From NCBI GenBank assembly GCA_910578585.1, contig CAJTRG010000006.1, positions 71,469 to 135,468 on the forward strand: a stretch of 64,000 bases of DNA, in the 5' to 3' direction. Made by a program: the position numbers and the translations under genes. Numbering within the stretch: the first letter of the stretch is position 1; every line of letters begins with the position of its first letter. This document shows, in pieces, positions 34,893-43,673 of this stretch. The notes under the pieces are model-generated. The model did no database searches, had not been told where the DNA came from, and saw only the letters and a list, made by a program, of their open reading frames with translations. The DNA is from an uncultured Mailhella sp. (lineage in GTDB: Bacteria > Desulfobacterota > Desulfovibrionia > Desulfovibrionales > Desulfovibrionaceae).

Positions 34893-36260
34893 TTACTTAT
34901 TCAGTTTTGCTCTGATCTGTTCTTTATCCAGCTTTTCCAGATGTGCAATCCGAATATTGACCAAGATGCACATACAGGTAAGCGCAAGGATCAGTGCTGT
35001 CCAGAAGCCATATACGCCAAGGGCTTTGCCGAGTAAATTTGTATAGCAAAGCGTATAGCCAAGGGGCACGCTCAAAACCCAATAGGATACACAGGAAAAC
35101 ACAAAAATCGCCTTGGTATCATTATAACCGCGAAGGGCTGAAAGCACAGACATTTGCAGGTTGTCAGGGATTTGATAAATGGCGGTATAAATCAAAATTG
35201 AGCTTGCCAGCGTAATAACCATAGGGTCGTTGGAATAGAGTCTGGCAATTTCTTCTCTGAACAGGATCATGCCGCAAAGACAGGTCACGCCGACACAAAG
35301 GCTCATCAGCATGCTTGTTTGCCTGTTTTCCTTGGCGCGGACAAGATCCCCTGCTCCCAAATAGCGCCCCACCAAAATACTGGTAGCAGTGCCCAGAGAA
35401 AGCGGAAACATGAAGACAAGGCCGCTGGTGGTCATGGCAACCTGGTGTCCTGCCACAATGGTTTTACCCAGAGGTGAAATCAGCAAAGAAATCAGCGAAA
35501 AGGAAGAAACTTCCAAAAGCAGCGCACAGGCAACAGGAAAACCCAGACGCACCACCCGCATGATAATAACCGGATTAGGTCTGTTGATTTTCATGGTATA
35601 GGGGCTGTGTTTTCGCAAATAATAGAGCATGGTAAAGAGCATAATCCAGCAGACAATCGCCGTCGCCAGCCCACAGCCTGCCCCGCCAAGAGCCGGCATG
35701 CCCAAATAGCCAAAGGCAAAAATAAAATTCAAGGGAATATTACAAAATAAAGCAATAAAACCTGCAATCATGGCCGGACGCGTATAGGATTTTGCCTCCA
35801 CGAAAAAGCGCGTCACAAAAAAGAGCAAAAAGGCAGGCGCTCCCCATTTGATATAGGAAACATATTTTGAGGCAATTTCTGCCATTTCCTTATCCACGTC
35901 AAGGTAATGCAAATAGGCATAGGAGCCAAAACTGAAAAGAGACACCAGCAAAACCGCCAGCATGAGCGCAAGCCAAATGCCCTGCCGCCAAAAACGGTTG
36001 AGACTTTCCTTCTTGCCGGCGCCAAGCCCCTGCGCCACCAGCGGTCCAATGGGGATTAAAATGCCCTGCCCAAAGAGCAAAAGCGGAACCCACAGCGCGC
36101 CACCAATGGAAACGCCTGCCATGTGCGCTGTGCCGGCTTTGCCTGCTACCACAGAATCCACAAAGTTCATGGACATTTGCGCAAGCTGACCAAGCAAAAT
36201 GGGCAAACCTAAATGGAGCAACTCCCGTGCATGGTATTTAAAATTTTTCCAAGAAATCAT
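34893..36260 (-). CDS. MATE-family multidrug/Na+ antiporter
   Basis: A 455-residue protein with about 12 membrane segments in two similar halves. The start LHLGLPILLGQLAQMSMNFVDSVVAG and the middle VRLGFPVACALLLEVSSFSLISLLISPLGKTIVAGHQVAM are the paired MATE signatures. It exports cationic drugs or metabolites in exchange for Na+ or H+. It is NorM-like, and the substrate is not readable. It stands alone, divergent from the Fur-family gene. Confidence 0.9.
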   Translation of the reverse strand: MISWKNFKYHARELLHLGLPILLGQLAQMSMNFVDSVVAGKAGTAHMAGVSIGGALWVPLLLFGQGILIPIGPLVAQGLGAGKKESLNRFWRQGIWLALMLAVLLVSLFSFGSYAYLHYLDVDKEMAEIASKYVSYIKWGAPAFLLFFVTRFFVEAKSYTRPAMIAGFIALFCNIPLNFIFAFGYLGMPALGGAGCGLATAIVCWIMLFTMLYYLRKHSPYTMKINRPNPVIIMRVVRLGFPVACALLLEVSSFSLISLLISPLGKTIVAGHQVAMTTSGLVFMFPLSLGTATSILVGRYLGAGDLVRAKENRQTSMLMSLCVGVTCLCGMILFREEIARLYSNDPMVITLASSILIYTAIYQIPDNLQMSVLSALRGYNDTKAIFVFSCVSYWVLSVPLGYTLCYTNLLGKALGVYGFWTALILALTCMCILVNIRIAHLEKLDKEQIRAKLNK

Positions 36261-36380
36261 AGTATATTCCTATATAGAAAATCCCTCATATGCAATAAGA
36301 AAATTCATCAAAAAAATATTTAGACAAAGAGTTCTTGCATGTACACTAAGCAAAGTATAAAATCAAGAAAATATACCGGT

Positions 36381-36409
36381 TTGACACAATTTTAAAAAAA
36401 CATTACATA
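36381..36409 (+). promoter_or_regulatory. Promoter of Fur-family gene
   Basis: TTGACA (36381-36386) and TTACAT (36403-36408), 16 bases apart. The predicted transcript starts very close to the ATG at 36431; no clear ribosome site is seen. Confidence 0.5.
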
Positions 36410-36430
36410 AAAGAAAAAAATGAGTTGACT

Positions 36431-36901
36431 ATGCAAAAAAATACCGTGAAAAAAAACAGCGCTGTTGTGGAAAAAGACCTCAATAATTTCCTCATGCTTA
36501 TGGACCAAAAGGGGCTCAACACAACTAAACAGCGCGTAAATATCGCAAAAGTATTTTTCTGCATGGCAGGACACCACTCCCTCGAAGAAATTTACCACGA
36601 AGTCCATAAAAAATACCCCAGTATCGGACAAACAACCGTTTATCGCACCATAAAACTGCTCTGCGAAGTGGAACTGGCCAAGGAACTCCATGTGGGCGAA
36701 GGCTTTGCCCGCTACGAAGTCAGTACCGCTAAACAGCACCACGACCACCTTGTCTGCAAGGAATGCGGAAAAACTGTGGAATTTACCATGCCGGAAGTGG
36801 AACAAATTCAAAGAGATATTGCCAAGCAGCATGGTTTTGAACTCTTCGATCATCACCATATTTTATTGGGCATTTGCGCCGAGTGCAGACAAAAAAAATA
36901 A
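36431..36901 (+). CDS. Fur/PerR-family metal-dependent regulator
   Basis: A 156-residue regulator. The helix-turn-helix is YPSIGQTTVYRTIKLLCEVELAKEL. Metal-site residues include the HHDHLVCKECG segment and a second CxxC near the C-terminus (CAECR), so a structural zinc site is present. The HHH in FDHHHILLGIC is typical. Fur versus PerR cannot be decided from sequence. The ATG at 36431 is chosen over a TTG six bases upstream. No target box was recognised nearby. Confidence 0.88.
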   Translation: MQKNTVKKNSAVVEKDLNNFLMLMDQKGLNTTKQRVNIAKVFFCMAGHHSLEEIYHEVHKKYPSIGQTTVYRTIKLLCEVELAKELHVGEGFARYEVSTAKQHHDHLVCKECGKTVEFTMPEVEQIQRDIAKQHGFELFDHHHILLGICAECRQKK

Positions 36902-37356
36902 GCGCCGGCAACCCATGCATTTCTGCTCTAATGAATGCATTAACTCCGCAAAAATATGCATATTCCCTTTTTCAGCATTATCATAAAAAATTTTTTGAAA
37001 TTTCCTCTGTTCATTTTGCTTTCATCAACTATTTGATTTATTAACACTAATCAGACTTGATCTTGATAAAAAATGCACAAATATTTTATCAAGAATAAAA
37101 TTTTTTTAACAATATTGACACTTATTAGATATATACCTATCTATTGAATTAGCCATACGCTCTTTTGTGATAACAATTTTGTTATCTGTTACCCTAATTA
37201 CGAAAAGGCTTTTTACAAGGTTTTGCCCAAAAGCAGGACTCCCTAACCTGCTTCTCTTGTAAAGAGCCTTTAGTGGTTTAATTGGAAAAATAGCTGATCG
37301 GAACAATTAAAATTGAACGAAGAAAGAAATCCCTTTACTTTTTATACCTAATGCTT
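36902..37356. other. Intergenic region before tmRNA with palindromes
   Basis: No gene. Contains GATAACAA/TTGTTATC (37169-37186), the two-stem structure at 37204-37271 and AT-rich sequence. Confidence 0.5.
37204..37271 (+). ncRNA. Candidate structured RNA or hairpin element
   Basis: AAAGGCTTTTTACAAG (37204-37219) pairs with CTTGTAAAGAGCCTTT (37256-37271) over 16 positions, one of them a G-U wobble. Inside, AAGCAGG pairs with CCTGCTT around ACTCCCTAA. A possible TTGACA box lies at 37115-37120. No known RNA family was recognised. Confidence 0.4.
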
Positions 37357-37362
37357 ATAATT
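37335..37362 (+). promoter_or_regulatory. Promoter of tmRNA gene
   Basis: TTTACT (37335-37340), 16-base spacer, perfect TATAAT (37357-37362). The start near 37370 leaves a short precursor removed by RNase P at 37385. Confidence 0.65.
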
Positions 37363-37384
37363 GACAAAGTGGAAACACCCCCAT

Positions 37385-37765
37385 GGGGGCGCATAGGCTT
37401 CGACGTGGATGAAGAAGCCAAGGCTGCAGGCCGAGGCGCCGCTGGCCTCGTAAAAAGCGGCAAAAATGTAATTGCAAACGACGATTACGCTTACGCATAC
37501 GCTGCTTAATTGCAGTTTATGCAACCTGAGTTCAATTTTGTAACTCACGTCAATCCGGGAAATGCCTAATATCCCGGTGCGATGTCATACTATTAGGCTG
37601 GCAGAACCTTTTGTCTTGTGGGGGAACTGCGAGATCTTACGCAAGGCTAACCATGGATATCCTGTTTGGGGGTCATATGCATGGGATTTTATACCCAAAC
37701 TAAACCTGTAGACGCTTTGCGTGGATTGTTCGCGGACGGGGGTTCAACTCCCCCCGCCTCCACCA
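37385..37765 (+). ncRNA. ssrA: tmRNA
   Basis: A transfer-messenger RNA that rescues stalled ribosomes. The 5' end GGGGGCG pairs with CGCCTCC next to the encoded ACCA end. The tRNA-like arm is GGACGGGGGTTCAACTCCCC near the 3' end. The tag frame begins with GCA at 37474 and ends with TAA at 37507-37509, encoding ANDDYAYAYAA. Several pseudoknot-forming stems (AATCCGGGA / TATCCCGG among them) follow. Length is about 381 bases. The tag style fits Desulfovibrio-type bacteria. Confidence 0.95.
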
Positions 37766-37779
37766 TATAAAGATTTTTT

Positions 37780-37815
37780 CCCCATAATATTCAATATATT
37801 ATGGGCATTTTTTTG
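37780..37815 (+). terminator. Terminator of tmRNA gene
   Basis: CCCATAATAT pairs with ATATTATGGG around TCAAT, followed by CATTTTTTTG. Confidence 0.85.
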
Positions 37816-38048
37816 TCCTTTACCGTCCGATAAAATCCTGCCTTGTCCGTGTATATTTTAGTTCAGGCGATTAGGTAGTATTCAACACAGAACAAATAAA
37901 TGCTTAGCTCAAGTATCAGGTTTATTTATACTCACTGGATGTAATTACAAAATTTCATTGTTTTTGATAATAACAGCTAAAATTTTCCTATAAATTTACA
38001 AAATTTTACTTGTTCATACCTCTTTTTGGAATAAAACGAAAATATTCA

Positions 38049-38185
38049 TTGACACCGGCGATTATCTTTGATTAGATTGACATTTACTGACAGCATAGGG
38101 AATCTATGTATACGCGGAGCAAAAAGTCTAATGATGAGGAAGTCTCCTTTGTTAGGCAAGAAAGTCCGGCAAAGGGGGATTTTTT
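38049..38185 (+). promoter_or_regulatory. Promoter and structured leader of brnQ
   Basis: TTGACA (38049-38054), 17 bases, TTAGAT (38072-38077). The leader has a CATAG/CTATG stem, and CCTTTG pairs with CAAAGG, which overlaps the ribosome site CAAAGGGGG. This could mask translation initiation. No known riboswitch class was recognised. Confidence 0.45.
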
Positions 38186-39469
38186 ATGAACAAGAAGAAA
38201 GAAGCAATAGTTTTTGGATTTGCCTTATTTGCCATGTTCTTTGGTGCGGGCAACCTTATTTTTCCTCCCTCATTGGGGATTGCCATGGGAAAAGACTGGT
38301 TTTTAGCCGGGATAGGATTTTTATTGACAGGAGTGGGACTGCCTTTATTCGGCGTTTTGGCTTTTACAAAAGTCGGACGGCTTGAAGATTTTTCCATAAA
38401 GATATCTTCCAAATTTAATACGCTTTATTGTACAGCCCTTATTCTTGTTATCGGGCCTTTATTTGCCATACCGAGAACCGGCTCCACCACCTTTGAAATG
38501 GGCGTTCGTCCATTATTTCCGGATATAGACCCATTTTTATTGTCAGTCATCTCCTCTGCTTTATTTTTTGGGGTAACATTTCTGATTGTTATTAAAGAAT
38601 CAAAACTTACTGATATTATAGGAAAATTTATTACTCCTATTCTTCTTGTTATTTTGGCTGCCATCGCGTTTTTCGGCATTACGGGCGATATCGGAACGGC
38701 TGTTGATAAAAGGGCAACCGGCGTTTTCACGCAGGGCTTTGTCAATGGCTATCAGACAATGGATGCCCTTGCTTCTGTTTTGTTCGGGGTGATTATTATT
38801 AAAGGCCTTGAAGGAAAAGGCATCACAGACGAAAAAGACCAGCGGTATTTCCTGACGGGCGCAGCTTTTATTGCGGCAATCGGACTTGGACTTATTTATT
38901 TTTCCCTCATGTTCTTAGGCTCCAAAATAAGCGGAGCCGGAACTTTTGAAACAACAAGTTCTGCCCTCTACCTTGCTGAGGTAACGCTGGGTTCTGCCGG
39001 TAAAATATTCTTTGGTATTTGTGTTGCTGCGGCATGCCTTACAACAGCCGTCGGACTCGTTGCCATATCTGCGGCATGGTTTGCAGGACTTACACGTATC
39101 AAATATAACGTCTGGGCTGTTATTGTTTCTGTCTTTTCTGCTGTCATGGCGCTCGGAGGTGTTGATTTTATTATCAAACTTTCCATCCCTGTTTTATGCA
39201 TACTCTACCCTGTCACCATTATTCTTATTCTGCTCAATATTTTTGGAGTAAAGAATGTGCTGGTGTACAGAGTTGCAACCTATGTAACGCTGATTACCAT
39301 TACGGTTGAAGTCTGTGCAGATACGTTCGGTCTTACGGGAATTACTGAATTTATGAAGATAATTCCTTTGGCTGATGCCGGTTTTGCATGGATTACACCC
39401 TGCATTTTAGGCATGATAGCTGCCTATTTTATTTCAAAAACACGAAGCGGACAAAAGGAAGAACAATAA
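38186..39469 (+). CDS. brnQ: Branched-chain amino acid transporter BrnQ
   Basis: A 427-residue membrane protein of the LIVCS family, with about 12 segments, importing leucine, isoleucine and valine with Na+ or H+. The N-terminus FGFALFAMFFGAGNLIFPP and the segment GPLFAIPRTGSTTFEMG are family signatures. Start ATG follows a strong AAAGGGGG site. The leader may fold over that site. It is monocistronic with a clear terminator. Confidence 0.93.
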   Translation: MNKKKEAIVFGFALFAMFFGAGNLIFPPSLGIAMGKDWFLAGIGFLLTGVGLPLFGVLAFTKVGRLEDFSIKISSKFNTLYCTALILVIGPLFAIPRTGSTTFEMGVRPLFPDIDPFLLSVISSALFFGVTFLIVIKESKLTDIIGKFITPILLVILAAIAFFGITGDIGTAVDKRATGVFTQGFVNGYQTMDALASVLFGVIIIKGLEGKGITDEKDQRYFLTGAAFIAAIGLGLIYFSLMFLGSKISGAGTFETTSSALYLAEVTLGSAGKIFFGICVAAACLTTAVGLVAISAAWFAGLTRIKYNVWAVIVSVFSAVMALGGVDFIIKLSIPVLCILYPVTIILILLNIFGVKNVLVYRVATYVTLITITVEVCADTFGLTGITEFMKIIPLADAGFAWITPCILGMIAAYFISKTRSGQKEEQ

Positions 39470-39496
39470 TTCTTCCGCTTCTGGTAAAATATGAAT

Positions 39497-39538
39497 AACC
39501 CCGCAGGATTTCAAGAGTCTTGCGGGGTTTTGTTTTTA
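39497..39538 (+). terminator. Terminator of brnQ
   Basis: AACCCCGCA pairs with TGCGGGGTT, with a further GA/TC pair, then TTTGTTTTT. Confidence 0.9.
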
Positions 39539-39631
39539 TGTATACGATAGAGAATAAAAAAGCATACGTCAGTTTTTGGCGTATCATTAATGTATACTGC
39601 TCGTATGAACCTCAAATAAAAGGAGTCAGGC

Positions 39632-40082
39632 ATGAAAAATGTTAAGGATATACTGCTGAAATGGTACAAGCCCTGTGAGCTTGATGAATTAAATGATTTT
39701 TTTTGCTGAAAATAAAAATGTAGGAGGCTTATATGTATGGATATTTAAGGGAAAGCATGACCGTGTACGATACATTGGCGAGACGAAAAGTTTTCAGAAA
39801 AGATTTTTTAATTATCATCTTCAAAACATAACTCATTGATTTTATTCGGCAATCTATTGCGGAACGGATGAAGATTTATGTGATAAATATATAAAAATCT
39901 ATTTAAAAGGTGATGAGGCTGGGCCAAACCTTTATTATCAGCCTCAATCAGCAGAGTTTAATCGTAAGACGCTGAAAAAGTATGTTAAAAACCTTAAAAG
40001 CGGAATACAATTAAGTATAAAAAATTTCTTAAACTGCTATTTTCTATTTGCGGAAATAAAATGTGAAGATTTTCCAGTTGAT
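39632..40082 (+). pseudogene. GIY-YIG nuclease-like gene, broken
   Basis: AGGAG and ATG open a frame MKNVKDILLKWYKPCELDEL that hits a stop just after a run of eight Ts (39697-39704). With seven Ts the frame would continue as FFAENKNVGGLYVWIFKGK, then RVRYIGETKSFQKRF, a clear GIY-YIG pattern (GLYVW, RYIGET). A second lesion, TGA at 39837-39839, interrupts the frame, which then runs on (FYSAIYCGTDEDLCDKYIK...) to the junction with the tctA remnant near 40083. The type resembles small standalone GIY-YIG proteins. Function is lost unless recoded. Confidence 0.75.
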
Positions 40083-40781
40083 GAAGCTTTGCGGGTCTTT
40101 AGCTGCCCGTTTTGCTTCATTGTAAGCAACAATATTTGCAATGTTGCCGCCAGCTCCGGGAAATATAGCGATAAACGCACCAAGGACAGAAGAACGCATC
40201 GTATTTCCCATATGACAGACAACGTTGCGCCAGGCATCAAGAAGGGCTTTCTTGCTGCCGCGTACTTTATCTACAATCATTTGCTTTTGGTTTGGATTGA
40301 CAGCCATACGGAACACTTCAGGAATGCAGAAGAAACCTATAAGAACAGAGACAAGCTCAACGCCCCACTGTAAGGACACCAATCCCAAATTAAAACGAAT
40401 ATCACCGCCTATCGGAGCCATGCCTATCATGCTGAGCATAATTCCGATAAGTCCGTCGGTAAATCCTTTTAGTATTGATTTTTCAGAAAGACTGGCAATG
40501 ATGGTGAGTCCAAAAATTGCCATCCAAAAAAATTCCGGAGAACCGAAACTCAAAGAAACTTTTGATAAAGGCAAGGCAAAAAGAATAAGAATAACAGTAC
40601 CAATAACACCGCCAAAACTGGACGCAACGGAAGCCGTATAAGGCACCATGAGCGCAACAGCCATTGTGGCAGAAAAACCGGGCAAAGCACCGCCTACGAT
40701 TCCTAAAAATATGGCTATACTCATAAAAAACATATTCTGCAAAGTGAATACGTTATCTATAGCAGTCAAGAAAATATCCAT
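40044..40781 (-). pseudogene. tctA: Tripartite tricarboxylate transporter membrane protein TctA, 3'-truncated
   Basis: A 245-residue frame, about half the usual length of TctA (about 500). The N-terminal half is good: GIVGGALPGFSATMAVALMVPYT and the second conserved loop GAFIAIFPGAGGNIANIVAYNEAKR. Homology stops at about DPQSF (near 40083), after which twelve unrelated residues come from the neighbouring GIY-YIG remnant. TctA forms the channel for citrate-like carboxylates with TctB and TctC. No tctB is seen between it and the tctC remnant. A functional transporter is not expected. Confidence 0.85.
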
Positions 40782-41068
40782 GGAAATCTCCTGAAGAGTA
40801 AAAACAAGGGGGAAAATATATTTTTTAATGCTTTGTTCTACTTTGGGTTTTGTTTTATAATTACATGATATAATTATAAATTTTATTAAAATTTATCTTC
40901 TATGGGGGAAATGATTTCCCCCATCCCCCCACATCGCTTGTTTTTATTTCATAAAAACAAGAAGTTATGCGAAAGGATTAAATTTTTGTTTAACGAGTTT
41001 ATGAAATCTTCTCGGTTATCAACCTGAAACTATAACAGAGCAATGATTAATATATTTTCCCCGTAAAA
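40782..41068. other. Gap between tctA and tctC remnants
   Basis: No gene; tctB is missing. Holds a B palindrome (40901-40930) identical to 2191-2220, followed by a hairpin with arms CTTGTTTTTAT/ATAAAAACAAG (about 40937-40961). Confidence 0.7.
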
Positions 41069-41442
41069 TTACTTGCTGAGATCTGAAAGGATAGTTTTAT
41101 ATTCTTCAACCTTTTTAGCAATAAATTCAGCACCTTATTTATGATTCATATCAATAAGAGTCATTCCCATATTTGCAGCTTTTTCTGCAAATTCAGGTTC
41201 AGTATTGATTTTAGAGCATACTTCATAGAGTTTTTCCACTACTGAATCAGGAGTTGAAGGAGGCACGGCAAGACCACATAAGGCTGCTGCAAACGGGCAA
41301 ATAAATCGGATTCTCCGCCCGGGCTGAATGGAATTAAATAGTTGATAGGTTCATTTTTGGGAAATTGCGCTTCTTCAGCAAATGAAAAATTCGCTGAGAA
41401 CAATAAAGAACAACAGATAAAAGCCATAAATAACTTTTTCAT
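41069..41442 (-). pseudogene. tctC: Tripartite tricarboxylate transporter binding protein TctC, internal deletion
   Basis: The start encodes a signal peptide MKKLFMAFICCSLLFSANFSFA and the TctC opening NEPINYLIPFSPGGESDLFARL. The next bases jump, out of frame, to the family's C-terminal end: CGLAVPPSTPDSVVEKLYEV, then EFAEKAANMGMTLIDMN, an in-frame TAA, and GAEFIAKKVEEYKTILSD to the stop at 41069. Around 200 residues of the middle are gone. Deletion, frameshift and internal stop together mark an inactive gene. Confidence 0.8.
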
Positions 41443-41680
41443 AACGTCTCCTTACGGTAAAAAGTTTATTGAATGATGAGATGCTCCTTCAGTAAAAGGA
41501 TTATAGAGTCCTTATAAATTTTATACTGAAAATTTTTCTGTTTTACAAATCAGAAATTCATATTAGAAACATAGAAAAAATCAATGCATCATGCATAATG
41601 GACAGATGCCGCTTCAGTAGTGCGAAGGCTGGGTATTTGGATATCTATGCGGAAAATCAGCCAGTATTTTTATGTAAACA
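41443..41680. other. Intergenic region upstream of tctC remnant
   Basis: No gene or clear signal seen. Confidence 0.5.
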
Positions 41681-41722
41681 AAAACTCCCCATAATGATTT
41701 ACACATTGTGGGGAGTTCTGTT
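41681..41722 (-). terminator. Terminator of periplasmic coiled-coil gene
   Basis: AACTCCCCA pairs with TGTGGGGAGTT; on the minus strand the stem is followed by TTTTTGTTT. Confidence 0.75.
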
Positions 41723-41750
41723 TATTCATTAAATTATAATACGTCTGCTT

Positions 41751-42884
41751 TTATTCATTCACCTTCAGTTTCTTGGAGACTTCCATGAATTCATTGCGGA
41801 GTTTTTCTTCATAGAGCAGGGAGAGTTCTGCGGGCTGGAAGGCGAAGATCTGGGCAAAGTCAGCTTCTGTGGTATGGATAAGTCCGAGCAGTTCTGAACT
41901 CAGGCGTATGGTATAGAAGGTATTTTGCGCAACTTTGAAGCGTTTATCCATAGTTTGGTATAATTTTTCCAGGCGCTGATGCTGTTTTACCAAATATTTC
42001 GCATACAGATTGATTACAGAAACCATACGTTCCTGCTGGCTGATATTATTTTTCAAAATTTGCAAATCTGCTTCAGTTTGTTTTTCAGAAAGCAGCTGTT
42101 TGGAGTTGGCATATAATTTACTGTTGATTTCATTCATATGTTTCAGCTTGGGCAAATATTGCTTTTGAATGGCGTTCATTGCCTCTTCAATGCCGTACAA
42201 ATAAATTTTATAAGACATCATATACACGCCGGTGTACATTTTGATGAGATCAAGAGAAGCATTGGGGTCAGCGACTTTTTGTTCAATTTCTTTATTGATA
42301 AACTTGAGATTTTCTGCCACTGCCATGATTTTAGACTGATCCACGGTATCCACGGCATTGATCATTAAATCAAACTGATCGCGGGTAATGGGCACGCCGG
42401 ATGCCTGCATATGCTGATACACAGCGTCTTTCTTTTGGATAAATTCAGCCTGAAGCTGGGCGATTTGCGCAGTTAATTTTTCTGTATCGTGTCTGATGCT
42501 TTTTTGCGTGGTGGCCAGGGGATTCCAGGAATCTGCCGGTGCGGTAAAGGCAGCTCTGGCGAGTTCCTCAATTCTTTCCTGCTTTTTCTGCACTTCCTTT
42601 TGCATGGTATCCTGATATTCCATGAGTTCAACAAATGGAGAATCTGCCATGATTTCAAAACATTCTGCAATGAGCCGTTCAAATTTTGGGTCACGGAAGG
42701 TCAAAATTTCTGTAACCGTGCGTTTGCGTACATCTTTATTTTTAAAGAGTTCCTCAATGCCTTCATTGATCACAGGAAAGACTTCATCGCGTATTTCCTG
42801 AGCAGAACTTGCAGCATAACTCTTTGAATGTGCATAGGAAGCAAAAGCTAAACACAGCGCCAGACACAAAACAAATTTTTTCAT
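41751..42884 (-). CDS. Exported helical/coiled-coil protein of unknown function
   Basis: A 377-residue protein with a signal peptide (MKKFVLCLALCLAFASYAHS) and a mature part that is almost entirely helical, rich in Lys, Glu and Gln, with heptad-like stretches at about 90-165 (KEVQKKQERIEELAR, EKLTAQIAQLQAEFIQKKD) and 270-320. I recognise no family. There are no Cys residues in the mature part apart from one near residue 75. It could be a periplasmic structural or chaperone protein. It sits 87 bases downstream of the cytochrome b gene on the same strand, so it may share a transcript with the reductase operon. Confidence 0.6.
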   Translation of the reverse strand: MKKFVLCLALCLAFASYAHSKSYAASSAQEIRDEVFPVINEGIEELFKNKDVRKRTVTEILTFRDPKFERLIAECFEIMADSPFVELMEYQDTMQKEVQKKQERIEELARAAFTAPADSWNPLATTQKSIRHDTEKLTAQIAQLQAEFIQKKDAVYQHMQASGVPITRDQFDLMINAVDTVDQSKIMAVAENLKFINKEIEQKVADPNASLDLIKMYTGVYMMSYKIYLYGIEEAMNAIQKQYLPKLKHMNEINSKLYANSKQLLSEKQTEADLQILKNNISQQERMVSVINLYAKYLVKQHQRLEKLYQTMDKRFKVAQNTFYTIRLSSELLGLIHTTEADFAQIFAFQPAELSLLYEEKLRNEFMEVSKKLKVNE

Positions 42885-42971
42885 ATTTTCCTCTCAAGCA
42901 GAAATGGGCTCTTAACCGTTATTCATCATAACAGTCAAGAGCTTTTATTCTATGAGATTTTATTGCACAGA

Positions 42972-43673
42972 TTAATCTTTGCAGTTGAGTTTATTATACC
43001 ATAATGGATTATGCATTTTGGCAAAGGATTTTGGCACAAAGCCCGTGAACATGGAGCGCAGGGCAGGGCCTTCGCCGGGTGCCAGCGCAGCCATATAAAT
43101 ATGGATAGGAAGGACAATGGCCATAATGCCGGCACAGGCAAAATGGATGAACATTGCCCATTGAATGAGCGTTTCCGCGCCTTCACTGCCGCCCATAAGG
43201 AACATCACAAATCCGGTCAGCGCAAGCCCAATGCTGGAGAAAACCGCTGCAATGGCTGCAAATTTTTGTCCGGCATTGTAAAAACCCTGAGGAGGAAGCT
43301 GGGTTTCCATACCCATTTTGCGCATCATCTTTTCGCCAATGGTCAGGCGCAGCCCCTTGCGGATACACCAAATGGTATCGGATTTTGGATCAATATGGGT
43401 GACTTCCTGCATAAAAGGCAGGGCTTCGCTTTTGAGCTTGAAAGCGAGATAAAAGGCATACAAAATAACCCAAATGAGCCCCACAATCACATGGGCGTTT
43501 AAAAGATTGAATGCCCCGCCGAAAACGCCGTTCCAAAGCTCAACCCAAGACATGGCAACAGGCTGCATCAGAGGATTTTCAAGAATGGCAAAACCGGAAA
43601 AGAGCAGGAAAAGCCAGCAAACAGCATTGCTCCAATGCATAAAGATTGCAGATTTTGAATGTCTTTTAATCAT
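42972..43673 (-). CDS. Cytochrome b561/FdnI-type membrane subunit (PhsC-like)
   Basis: A 233-residue membrane protein with four hydrophobic segments and haem-ligand histidines in IFMHWSNAVCWLFLLFSG, NAHVIVGL and LPIHIYMAAL. It matches the gamma subunit family of formate dehydrogenase-N and thiosulfate reductase, passing electrons between quinone and the FeS subunit. The ATG at 43673 has GGGGAAG upstream and overlaps the FeS gene by eight bases. With the two genes upstream it completes an ABC enzyme. Confidence 0.85.
   Translation of the reverse strand: MIKRHSKSAIFMHWSNAVCWLFLLFSGFAILENPLMQPVAMSWVELWNGVFGGAFNLLNAHVIVGLIWVILYAFYLAFKLKSEALPFMQEVTHIDPKSDTIWCIRKGLRLTIGEKMMRKMGMETQLPPQGFYNAGQKFAAIAAVFSSIGLALTGFVMFLMGGSEGAETLIQWAMFIHFACAGIMAIVLPIHIYMAALAPGEGPALRSMFTGFVPKSFAKMHNPLWYNKLNCKD

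Noticed and set aside
37106..37306. Small minus-strand frame upstream of tmRNA
   Set aside because: No ribosome site, low-quality composition and it covers the structured palindromes.
38162..38172. GAAAGTCCGG resembling part of RNase P RNA
   Set aside because: No other RNase P core segments are present; it is part of the brnQ leader.
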